Source: Roseomonas sp. KE2513 (lineage in GTDB: Bacteria; Pseudomonadota; Alphaproteobacteria; Acetobacterales; Acetobacteraceae). Taken from it: 64,000 bases of DNA. The DNA is taken from assembly GCF_016107305.1 (NCBI RefSeq), contig NZ_RCVR01000018.1:46445-110444 (forward strand), read 5' to 3'. Position 1 is the stretch's first letter. Each line of letters begins with the position of its first letter. Below the pieces are notes generated by a model. It was not told the origin of the DNA. It saw nothing but the letters and a program-made list of their open reading frames with translations, and did no database searches. The position numbers and the translations under genes are program-made. This document shows positions 48,698-57,000 of this stretch, piece after piece.

Positions 48698-49987
48698 ATG
48701 AATCGTATCCGGACGATAGAGGAGGCTGCCGAAACGTCAGGAGGGCGGAGGGAGGGCCCTCAATCATACTACCGCAAGGAGAGTGGCATCATCGTCGTCA
48801 GTGCGCGAGGTGCTTCGACCCATGCGGTGACATTCAGCTGCTGCGAGCAACTAAGGCGAGCGACGAGCGCGTGTCCAACCATGCTCCTCGTTTTTGGCGG
48901 TGGGAAGCATACGCCGGAAGTCATCGTGGAAACGATCGCCGGAGTGTATCCGCAGAGCTGCGTCGTCGGCGGAGCCTGTGCGGGCATCATCGTCACTGAG
49001 GGCAGTAGCTGCTCTGGGTCAGAGATCGGCATGGTTGCATTCATGTCGCCCGAGTTCGCTCCGCGCACCCATTACGTTGATCTGCTCGCGCACGGCGATC
49101 TCGAAGCTGGGCACCAACTGGGGCGCCTCGTTCGCGAGCAGCATGGCTCCAACGCGGCCGTGCTGGTCTTGTACGATAGCGTGCTCTCATTTCAGCCGCG
49201 GCGCCTGCACTCGGCCGGGCTCCTTCTGCAAGGCTTCCAGACCGAGTGGCCGGGCGGCATGGCCGCGATGGGGGGAGGACTGCTGACCGACCTCAACCTG
49301 ACCGACGGCTGGATGCTGCTGAATGGGGCGGTGAGGCGGCATGCTGCGCTGGCTCTTGTATTTCCGGAGAGCGTGACTGCTGACGCCATCATCCTGCGCG
49401 CCGCGCGGCCGATCAGCTCCTTCATGTCGGTGACCGACATCGACGGCGCCGAGATCTACACACTCGATGGCCGACGCGCGCTCGATGTCGTCGAGGGCCA
49501 CCTTGACGCGCCGTTGACGGACACTGCTGGTCATCCGAGCAGGATCATGACGCTCGGGCTCAAGCTGGGTGAGCAGTGGGAGGATGGCACGCCGGACGAC
49601 TATGTGAACCGCCTTATTGTCACCGCGGATCGTGACAAAGGAAGCATCACACTTTTCGAGCCCGACTTCTACAAAGGTGCGCTTGTGCAGCTGATGCAGA
49701 ATGATCCGGCGATGATGCTGGACATGGCACATAACCGCGTCACCAAAGCAACGACATGTGGTGATGGCGCAGGTCAGCCATTCCTGCGTCTCTACATCGA
49801 CTGCGCCGGTAGAGCGAGTGCGATGAGTGGGACGCTGGTGGAGGAGGCCGACGTCGTTGCCGCGGCGTTACCAGACGACACGCCGTTTCTGGGATTCTAC
49901 TCAGGGGTCGAGATCGCGCCGCTTTGCGGACGGAGCCGTCCTCTCGACTGGACCGGGGTGCTGGCTACCTACTCGGTGAGGGGCTGA
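48698..49987 (+). CDS. FIST-domain sensory protein
   Basis: Soluble protein of 429 aa with the two-part FIST sensor and no output domain. FIST_N (about 45-235) includes TMLLVFGGGKHTPEVIVETIAGVYPQSCVVGGACAGIIVTEGSS and GGMAAMGGGLLTDLN. FIST_C (about 250-425) has MSVTDIDGAEIYTLDGRRALDVVEGHL and ends PFLGFYSGVEIAPLCGRSRPLDWTGVLATYS, the hallmark C-terminal motif. FIST domains are thought to bind small molecules and are usually fused to kinases or chemoreceptors. The ATG at 48698 is chosen for the GGAGAG motif upstream. Its stop overlaps the start of the partner gene, so the two proteins probably act together. Confidence 0.88.
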   Translation: MNRIRTIEEAAETSGGRREGPQSYYRKESGIIVVSARGASTHAVTFSCCEQLRRATSACPTMLLVFGGGKHTPEVIVETIAGVYPQSCVVGGACAGIIVTEGSSCSGSEIGMVAFMSPEFAPRTHYVDLLAHGDLEAGHQLGRLVREQHGSNAAVLVLYDSVLSFQPRRLHSAGLLLQGFQTEWPGGMAAMGGGLLTDLNLTDGWMLLNGAVRRHAALALVFPESVTADAIILRAARPISSFMSVTDIDGAEIYTLDGRRALDVVEGHLDAPLTDTAGHPSRIMTLGLKLGEQWEDGTPDDYVNRLIVTADRDKGSITLFEPDFYKGALVQLMQNDPAMMLDMAHNRVTKATTCGDGAGQPFLRLYIDCAGRASAMSGTLVEEADVVAAALPDDTPFLGFYSGVEIAPLCGRSRPLDWTGVLATYSVRG

Positions 49988-51093
49988 TGAACACGCCCGT
50001 CCGCGCCGCGGCCGAGAAGGAACTGATGTATTATCGAAGGATGTGCAACGAGCTCGGGAAGGACCTGCAACGGGTTCAGGACGAGAGCGAGCGTTTGGTC
50101 CGCGAGGTTCGCCGATATCAGCTGCAGACTAGGCTCGAGCGCGAACTCTCCCATGTGACAGGGACGGCGTCGGACATCGCCAGTATGGCTCCGCTCGTGC
50201 TGGATGCCGTCATTGAGCACTCTCTATGCGCAAGAGCCATGATCCTGTGCGAGCGAGCCGATCATGCAGGATGCTTCGATATTCTAGCGGCTGCCGGCTG
50301 CCGCGATATGTACGTGAAGTCTAGCGTGACCCTCGAAGAAGCTCCTGCGTTCGGGCACTCCTTCGAGGGTGAGCATTTTCCCTCCAACGCGCCCGTGTTC
50401 TTCAAGGCTGTGACCAAGCTTACCGGATCAACCCAGACCATCTGGAACTACGATAGTGGCAGTGGCTTCGCGATCCTCTTGGCTGGAGCCTTGGGACCTG
50501 CCGACGCGATATTTCGGCAACAAGGGGATGACCTGAGCCACACGGCGCTTGCCCGTTTGGTGGATGGTTACTGGCGCCTCCGAGCGCAAGAGCTTCTCAG
50601 CGAGATGACGGAGATCCGCGAGGAGCCTTCTCGCGTTGCAGCAACGGCTCCGCTAACACACGACACCAAGCCTGAACTTGACAAGGCAAGACCGACAATC
50701 CGTGAGTACGAAATTGCGACATCCATCGCAAAGGGCGCTGTGATCGAGCAGGTTGCAGTTCTGATCCGCGAAGACGGTGAGTACGAGCTGTTCGTACGGC
50801 CGAGTTGGGCGACCGGTTTTCGACAGATGCTGACGTTCCGCGGACACGCCGAGAAGGTCTACAAGGACTTCAACCGACTTCTCGTCTTTATCCGCACGGC
50901 ATGCCGGTATGAGGGCAGCATCGTTCTCTATGCGGCAAGGTCACCGCAGTTCGAGGCCCTTAAGCCAGCAACGCACATCTCGTCCCTGAACGAACGTACA
51001 AGCCGGACTTCGACGCTCGAAAGCGCGGATGGGTCGGACATGCCAAGCCTCCTTGGTAAGAGAAGCGGGAACGCCGATGAGAACCGGACTTAG
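49987..51093 (+). CDS. Coiled-coil sensor partner of the FIST protein
   Basis: Protein of 368 aa; its ATG overlaps the FIST stop (TGATG). The N-terminal coiled coil, about 9-52, reads EKELMYYRRMCNELGKDLQRVQDESERLVREVRRYQLQTRLERE, like signalling-helix linkers before kinase or GGDEF domains. A GAF-like domain follows (TASDIASMAPLVLDAVIEHSLCARAMILCERADHAGCFDILAAAG...SGFAILLAGA). The C-terminal part is an alpha/beta unit IREYEIATSIAKGAVIEQVAVLIREDGEYELFVRPSWATGFRQMLTFRGHAEKVYKDFNRLLVFIRTACRYEGSIVLYA. FIST proteins are often paired with a coiled-coil kinase; here kinase motifs are absent. Output is unknown. Confidence 0.6.
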   Translation: MNTPVRAAAEKELMYYRRMCNELGKDLQRVQDESERLVREVRRYQLQTRLERELSHVTGTASDIASMAPLVLDAVIEHSLCARAMILCERADHAGCFDILAAAGCRDMYVKSSVTLEEAPAFGHSFEGEHFPSNAPVFFKAVTKLTGSTQTIWNYDSGSGFAILLAGALGPADAIFRQQGDDLSHTALARLVDGYWRLRAQELLSEMTEIREEPSRVAATAPLTHDTKPELDKARPTIREYEIATSIAKGAVIEQVAVLIREDGEYELFVRPSWATGFRQMLTFRGHAEKVYKDFNRLLVFIRTACRYEGSIVLYAARSPQFEALKPATHISSLNERTSRTSTLESADGSDMPSLLGKRSGNADENRT

Positions 51094-51607
51094 CTTTGAA
51101 CGGCTCGCAGGCGTGGCCCTGCTGTCTCTGACCCTGACGGCATGTCAGATGAGCAGTCCATCGGCGCCACTCGTTGCAGGCGCACAGCCCGGCCGCATGG
51201 TGACCGGCCGTGAGAGCCTTACTCCGGCTGCCGCGGCGATGATTGACTTCGTCGTGGACCGCTACACCTTCGCCTCTGCTCGACAGGGGATGGCGGGCGT
51301 CATTGCAGCGATCGACGAGTGCTATCTATCGGCCATTGCGCCAGGCAAGCGACCTCAGGACGTTCGCAACTGCCTGGTCCTGGATATGCTGGCTTTTCGC
51401 ATAGACCAGCAGGTCTCGGGTGGCCCACCGGGGAATGATCGCCAACTTCCCTTCTTCCAGCGCGCGCGGGCCGCTCAACGGTGGGAACGGTATGCCCCCC
51501 TCGGCAACCTGCGACCTGGCGAGGATGCCGCCAGCTTCATGATGAACGGGTCCGAGGCCTCCCTGTTCGAGTTGGAGCGTCGGCGTCGCGCTCCCAGGAT
51601 GTCATGA
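51077..51607 (+). CDS. Lipoprotein, unknown
   Basis: Protein of 176 aa from ATG 51077, overlapping the upstream gene by 17 bp. Signal MRTGLSFERLAGVALLSLTLTACQMS with lipobox LTAC (Cys23). The body AAAMIDFVVDRYTFASARQGMAGVIAAIDECYLSAIAPGKRPQDVRNCLVLDMLAFRIDQQVSG is helical with two Cys. No known family. Same strand and overlap link it to the FIST pair. Confidence 0.65.
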   Translation: MRTGLSFERLAGVALLSLTLTACQMSSPSAPLVAGAQPGRMVTGRESLTPAAAAMIDFVVDRYTFASARQGMAGVIAAIDECYLSAIAPGKRPQDVRNCLVLDMLAFRIDQQVSGGPPGNDRQLPFFQRARAAQRWERYAPLGNLRPGEDAASFMMNGSEASLFELERRRRAPRMS

Positions 51608-52011
51608 TGCCAGTGCGAACGCTTCTGGCGCACGTCGCGATGGTGATCGTGCTTACAACCTTCTCTCCTGAAGTGTCGGCGCAGCAGGCCATTGGCCGCC
51701 CAGTGCCCGACGCCGTGAATGCTCCTGGCCTGCGGTGCTGGGGTGTCCGGGGAGGGCCGTCGGCCCAAACCTTCGTTTTTCAGGAGCCCGCGACCTCCGC
51801 GCCGCGCATGGGGTACGTCTCTTCATGGGTGGCCGTGACAGGGCCAGCCCGCAACGGCTTTCTGCCGGTCGAGACGCCTAACGGGCCTCGCGGCTGGGTG
51901 ATGCAGGAAGCCGTTGAGCGCGACACCTGGATCAACATGAAATGTGTGGCACGCCGCGGACCAAACGGGCGTGTATTCTTTGTCTACGGAGGCACGCCGC
52001 CGGGTCGCTGA
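51604..52011 (+). CDS. Secreted SH3-like protein, unknown
   Basis: Protein of about 135 aa with signal MMPVRTLLAHVAMVIVLTTFSPEVSA. The mature chain has VNAPGLRCWGVRGGPSAQTFVFQEPATSAPRMGYVSSWVAVTGPARNGFLPVETPNGPRGWVMQEAVE. The 'G.v.....v.g....gF..V.tp.G..GWv' rhythm is that of a bacterial SH3 (SH3b) domain, which binds cell wall. ATG codons at 51604 and 51607 are both possible; the start overlaps the lipoprotein stop. Last of a four-gene run from the FIST gene. Confidence 0.65.
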   Translation: MMPVRTLLAHVAMVIVLTTFSPEVSAQQAIGRPVPDAVNAPGLRCWGVRGGPSAQTFVFQEPATSAPRMGYVSSWVAVTGPARNGFLPVETPNGPRGWVMQEAVERDTWINMKCVARRGPNGRVFFVYGGTPPGR

Positions 52012-52044
52012 CAGGCTGGGTGACCGCGGCGGAGGTGCCTGCGA

Positions 52045-52548
52045 TCAGTGCTTATCTACGCCACCCCCGGCCTGCTCTGAAAGAGCTACGACATGGTCCC
52101 GAAAGAAGTCGACCAGTGCGTTGTGCAGATCCGCTGCCTTCTGCAGCCAGCCGGCTTTGGGATCGTAGAATGGGGCGCGGCCCTGCTTCTGGGTGCCATC
52201 GTCATGGTAGTTCACCGTGTGCAGCCACACCGTGCGCAGCGACTCAAAAAGCGCGTCCATCTGCGCCTCAAGAGGCGCCCTCTTGCCGCCGACCTTTCGG
52301 AAGCCTTCGCATGTGGTGAACAAGGCTGCGAGCCACATCGGCAGGAAGGCTTGGTACCTCGAGAAGTGGACTTCGCGCTCGCCAGGCCTCGCGTTCGCGG
52401 CGGCTCGCTTGGCCTCCTCGACCATCTCGAAGGCGCGTCGGGCTACAACGAAATAATTCCAGTAAAGGGCAAGCACCGGATCGTTGCTGGTGTTCGGATC
52501 TTCGGTATGCTGAGACCTGTTCGGTGTGGACACGCGCTTTCTGGGCAC
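52045..52548 (-). CDS. Soluble helical protein, unknown (HEPN-like look)
   Basis: Protein of 167 aa starting MPRKRVSTPNRSQHTEDPNTSND. Helical body: LALYWNYFVVARRAFEMVEEAKRAAANARPG, SRYQAFLPMWLAALFTTCEGFRKVGGKRAPLEAQMDALFESLRTVWLHTVNYHDDGTQKQ and GWLQKAADLHNALVDFFRDHVVAL. The 'R..WLHTVNY' segment in a four-helix protein faintly recalls HEPN-type proteins, though the usual RxxxxH is only approximate. No function can be assigned. Confidence 0.45.
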   Translation of the reverse strand: MPRKRVSTPNRSQHTEDPNTSNDPVLALYWNYFVVARRAFEMVEEAKRAAANARPGEREVHFSRYQAFLPMWLAALFTTCEGFRKVGGKRAPLEAQMDALFESLRTVWLHTVNYHDDGTQKQGRAPFYDPKAGWLQKAADLHNALVDFFRDHVVALSEQAGGGVDKH

Positions 52549-52756
52549 TTGCAGCTCCTATGCAGGCTCGATCTCGTGCTTCCCTAGAACATCCAGGCCA
52601 AGTCCAGCCAGTCCAGACGACAATGCCCGAGCTATTCGGCTCCAGGGATGTGGCCTGTTGTGCCGGAGTGCCAAATGCGGCCCGACATATCGTTCGAAAC
52701 GGCGCTAGACGCCCTCGATGGCCTGCTCGCTCAGCCATGTGCTTGCGCGTGCCGTG

Positions 52757-53347
52757 CTACGGAGCAGCTGCCCGGAGCTCCTCGCTGAGAAACGCATCGA
52801 GGTGAAGGCGGCGTTTGCAAAAAGGTGCGGCGACCTCGATGTAGCGAATGCCGGCGCGGGCCAGCACCGTCCGCTTCACGGTGTCTCGCTCGCGCGCATT
52901 CCCCTGGTAGTGCCCGCTGCCCTGGTACTCGATTACCGCCACGGGCCACCCCTCGCGGTCCACCACGAGGAAGTCGGCCCGCTTGCTGTTGATCCAGCGA
53001 AACGCCTCGCGATCTATCTCGGAGCGCCCCTCGGTCCTGAGCACTTCGCCCAGACTCACCTGTGGCCACACCTTCCAGTGCGGGTCGATGCTGCACGCAA
53101 CGCTGCAGGCGCTGGCATAAACCGACGCCTCGCCGTGGTTGAGAACGCGCTTCGGCCGCCACATCACCTCCTGCCGGCTCACGGCGGCCACCTGGTCTGG
53201 TCGGGTCGCCGGGCGAGGGAATGCTCGACCCGCCAAGAACAGCAACAGGACGACCAAGCCGAGCGGGATGATCACCCCGTATGGGCCGAAGGTGGCAAGG
53301 AGCGGCCCGACCACTGGGATAGCATCGAAGATGGACGACGGGGACAC
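52757..53347 (-). CDS. Membrane-anchored DUF2726 nuclease-like protein
   Basis: Protein of 196 aa with an N-terminal membrane helix (GVIIPLGLVVLLLFLAGRAF, about 24-43) and a cytosolic restriction-endonuclease-like domain: RVLNHGEASVYASACSVA, WKVWPQVSLGEVL, RADFLVVDREGWPVAVIEYQGSGHYQ. Candidate active residues are Asp125 or Asp130, Glu140 and Gln142 (E-x-Q). DUF2726 is known in conjugative elements. The start is GTG at 53347; it has the island element 39 bp upstream, which ties it to the transfer regulon although it lies 5 kb from the other icm genes. Confidence 0.75.
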   Translation of the reverse strand: MSPSSIFDAIPVVGPLLATFGPYGVIIPLGLVVLLLFLAGRAFPRPATRPDQVAAVSRQEVMWRPKRVLNHGEASVYASACSVACSIDPHWKVWPQVSLGEVLRTEGRSEIDREAFRWINSKRADFLVVDREGWPVAVIEYQGSGHYQGNARERDTVKRTVLARAGIRYIEVAAPFCKRRLHLDAFLSEELRAAAP

Positions 53348-53386
53348 CGAGCGCTCCTCTAGTGAGCCGCCCTGATGCCGCTGAAC

Positions 53387-53396
53387 GGCGCGAACG
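53387..53396 (-). promoter_or_regulatory. Dispersed island element, copy 11
   Basis: Minus strand CGTTCGCGCC (extended TTTCCGTTCGCGCCGTTCAG), 39 bp before the start at 53347. It is the last copy on the right and marks the extent of the regulon. Confidence 0.7.
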
Positions 53397-53780
53397 GAAA
53401 GCGGCGACAGAGGCTTTCTTCGTGCCTCGACGGGCTAATGCCCTGGGTGCCTCGGACCAAGGTCAATTGCAGCTTAGGCCGGCCGTTCCGAGCGATCACT
53501 CCCAGCCGGAGGCTAGCGTCGGGTAGGGTGGAAGGCGGCTGTAGAGGTCTTGTGTCCGGATGTCCGCTTTACCGCCGAGGGTGGACGTCGGAGCCGTCCG
53601 GCTGGACCCGCTCGCACCGAGGTGTTCTGGCTGCCTCCTGCGAAGCCACCCGCTCAAAGCTGGCGTCGGGTTCAGGTGACGAATAGGCAGGGCAGGGAAA
53701 CCTGGCCGCGGTTGGGCTGGCAAGGAGCGAAGAGTTTGCAGGAACAGAGCACGTCGGGCGTTCGGCCAACCTGTTCCACC
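53397..53780. other. Intergenic stretch between conjugation genes and defence cargo
   Basis: About 380 bp without a convincing gene. A TGTCCGGATGTCCGCTTTACCGCC segment recalls a dispersed repeat often mis-annotated as protein in alphaproteobacteria, but the match is by memory only. Confidence 0.4.
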
Positions 53781-54082
53781 ATGGGGGCCATGGCCGCCTT
53801 GTTCTCGCTACTGGCCCTTGCGGGCTGCGGAACAAGGTGGACGGCGCGACGGATGAGCAGCTCACGGCTTCCTTCGCGGATCCGACACCGATGTCACGCA
53901 CCGAGACGGAAGAGCCTCGCATCACCCGCCGGACCCTGGACTGCGTGCGCCTGATCGGTGGGCTGGACGACACGATCTACAAGGATGCGCCGGCCGAGAT
54001 GCTCGGAGCCTTCCGGACCGACTGCCGGCGCGGTCTGCAGGAGCGCCTGCCCATGTGTTATGCCCAGGCGAAACGGACCTAG
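53781..54082 (+). pseudogene. Small lipoprotein gene broken by a one-base frameshift
   Basis: ATG 53781 opens MGAMAALFSLLALAGCGTR, a clean lipoprotein signal with lipobox LAGC. The frame then turns to nonsense. Shifting frame at about 53832 gives NKVDGATDEQLTASFADPTPMSRTETEEPRITRRTLDCVRLIGGLDDTIYKDAPAEMLGAFRTDCRRGLQERL and ends at 54082. The join (GCG-NKVD) looks like one lost base. The second part alone has an ATG-less start at GTG 53837. Both halves are sound, so the damage is recent or a sequencing error. Confidence 0.6.
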
Positions 54083-57000
54083 TGGACGAGCAAACGGTGA
54101 GTGTAGGCGAAGACAGTAAGCAAGGAGAGGACGGCGGCGGGTCCGGCGGTCACTCCCTTGCCGGTTACGAGTATCAGATCGACGTCTCGGTTTGGCTTGC
54201 GCTCGACTTGGTTCTGGCGAACCGCCTGACGCAAGAACTGATCCTCGAGCCTGCCTCTGAAGAAGACATCGAGGCTGATCTCGTCGAAAATGAGCCCGGC
54301 CGGTTGACGAGCACGGCGGCGCTGGATGGTTATCGGCTGATCGTACAGGCGAAGCTGCGCGGCGGCGATGCGTGGACCGTCGCAGGGGTAAGAGCCTTGC
54401 TAAAGCACGGCGAGGCTCGGCCGTCCGCCGCGAAGCGGATTGAAGATGGTAAAGCTCGGTATCTGCTGATCACCTCGGCGGGCCTGAACGGCGGAACGCG
54501 CGGCCTCCGCATTCGTCGGGCGGGAAGCTGGCCAAATCCGGGCGACATGCCGGCGAGGATCAAAAGCGCTCTGCCTGCGGGCTCGGCGGGGCGGGTCGCG
54601 ATCATCGGCAACGAAGACCCGGAACGTCTGTCAAACGATATTAATACGCTACTGACCGAGAGCTTTCGCGTTCCCAACGCCCGACTGGACAATTGCCGCA
54701 AGGCCTTGCGCGACCAAGCGCGGATCCGGATCGGCGGCGCGGGCGGCGGACGCTGGACGCGCGCGCAACTCGAGCAAGTTATACGCCGCCACGACGGCTA
54801 TATCGCGAGCTCGCCGGAACTGGACCACTATGTCCATCCCACGAACTGGGGTGAACTCCGTGCGGCGATGGGTGAGCGGCACGCCGCGCTGATCATCGGG
54901 CAGTCCGGAACGGGTAAGACAATGGCGACGCGCAAGCTCTATGACGAGCTGCGCAAAGAAATTCCCGGCCTCGCGCGGGTGCCGATTACGCTGGGTCCCG
55001 ACCAGCTGCGCAACGACGGGACAGAGCCGCCTGTCCTCTACGACATCGAGGATCCGTGGGGGCGCTACGACTTCGACCCGAAAAGCCGGCCTTGGAACGA
55101 TCAGCTAGCGCAGTTCTTCGCCAAGGCTCGCCGGGACCGGATGATCGTTGCAACATCTCGATTGGACGTCGCCCAGAGCGCGGGGGCGCTCGACACGGTA
55201 AAGCCATGGCGAGTCGGATTAGAATCGGAACATTACGGTCAGCCGGAGCGCCGGCGTCTGTACCGGGCTCGGATCGACGCGCTGCCCCGCAAGCTGCAGG
55301 CGCTTGCCAAGGAGAGTGAAGGGGCGGTCCTGGCGGAGTTAGCGACGCCGCTCGAGATCCAGAAGTTTTTCGACGCCCTGCCGACGCTTGAAGACAAGGA
55401 GCGGCGCCATTCGGCCGGGCTCGTGGCCGAGGCGATCCGGCGGGCGCATCAGGACTCGATTGAGCGCACCGTGGTCGATCAGATCGAGGAGCGAGGGGAC
55501 GTGCGGGCAGCCGCCGTCCTGTGGGGATTGCTTAAAGCCAGCGACAAGCTCTCGCTCCGGCTACTGCGTGAGATCGAAGAGTCGCTTGCCGAGGCTGGCT
55601 CCCAATTCGAAAAGGGCGTTTCGCCCTTAGTTACGTTCTTCGTGGCGGCCAGGAACCTGCGCCAAACCGAAAGCACGATTACCTACTATCATCCCCGGGT
55701 CGAAGCCGGGATAGAGAAGGCGCTGGACCGTGACCGCCTTGTCGCGCGGAGGACCCTGCGGGTTCTGATCGATATCCTCGTGTCGCCTGATGGGCCAAGC
55801 GAAGCTTGGGGCGTCGCCGCATCAGCGCGACAGCTTCTCGCTTCCGATCGGACACCGGAGCTGAAGCCGACCCCCTCGGCGTCGGCTCAAGCCAAGATCG
55901 ACACTTGGCTAGCGAGCGAGCTGGCCAAGGGTGGCAAGGAGTTCGAGGACAACCTCAACCTCGCCGAGGCGGCAGGGTCGACGGACAGCAACGTTTCCGA
56001 GGTCGCGCGCTTCCTCCTTCACCGGCCGGATCGCACATTCGAATGGATGCATATCTGGGGCCCGCTGGAGCACGACGAGGCTTGGTACGCCCGGATGCGG
56101 GCAGACCCAGCGGTCAAGGCGATCGTGGAAACCTTTGTTCGAGACGTGCTTCCACGCGCCCGCGACGACTTCGGGGTGAACTTCGTAACGGAGGCCGAGC
56201 GGGTCGCGCCCGGATTGACACCGGCGTTCCTGGCTGCAGCGGCCACGGCTGTTCACTACGGTGTTACGCATACCTATGACGCGATTGCAGAAGGTGCGCT
56301 CAACGATCTCGCTGGATTCGAGGCGATCGTCGATACCGCTGTCGCGGTACGCACCCCAAGCGCTGCTGATCTCCAGCGCAATGCGGAAACCCATCTCGCG
56401 ATCGTTAACGGCGAGTACAGCGGTGACTATGCCGAGTATCTTGGCGAGAATGATGATGGTTGGACCGCGGGCGAGTTCCTGGAAGCCTATGTCCAACGCG
56501 TCCGCCAGACCATGGGCTGGCGTCACCTGGTCGCGCATCGGCACCGGGACAGCCTGCTCTACTACTGGTTCCGTGAGTTGGCGAAGGAGGAGGGGCCGGA
56601 TCCAAACGAAGTCGCCGGAGCTTTCGCAGTGGGCCACGGAAGCAAGGACGAGGACGACCTCTGGCACGTCCTGACCAAGGCCTGGGACCCCGGGTTCGAA
56701 CAGGCGTTGGTAGAGCGCATCATTGAGGGGCATGCCGAGTCGCAGGTGCGGCTAGCATCGCTTGCGTGCCTTGCCGAGCAGGCGGCCGAGCGGCTGCCGG
56801 CGATTTATCAGGAACTGGCTGACCGAGGACAGGATAGCCGGCTGGTCGAGATCGCGATCGACCTCGGCGAGATGCGCCGCAAGCGGTCGGACTTCGACGG
56901 TACCCGCCACGGTGAAGCCGCCGCGCGAGCAGCGGCGCTTCTGCCGCCGCTTCTCAAGGAGGTCAGCGATGCAGCCTTCGCGTTAGAAATGAAGGCTGCG

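Noticed and set aside
53496..53723. 75-aa minus-strand frame ending KADIRTQDLYSRLPPYPTLASG
   Set aside because: It resembles a dispersed non-coding repeat often mis-annotated in alphaproteobacteria and has no domain.
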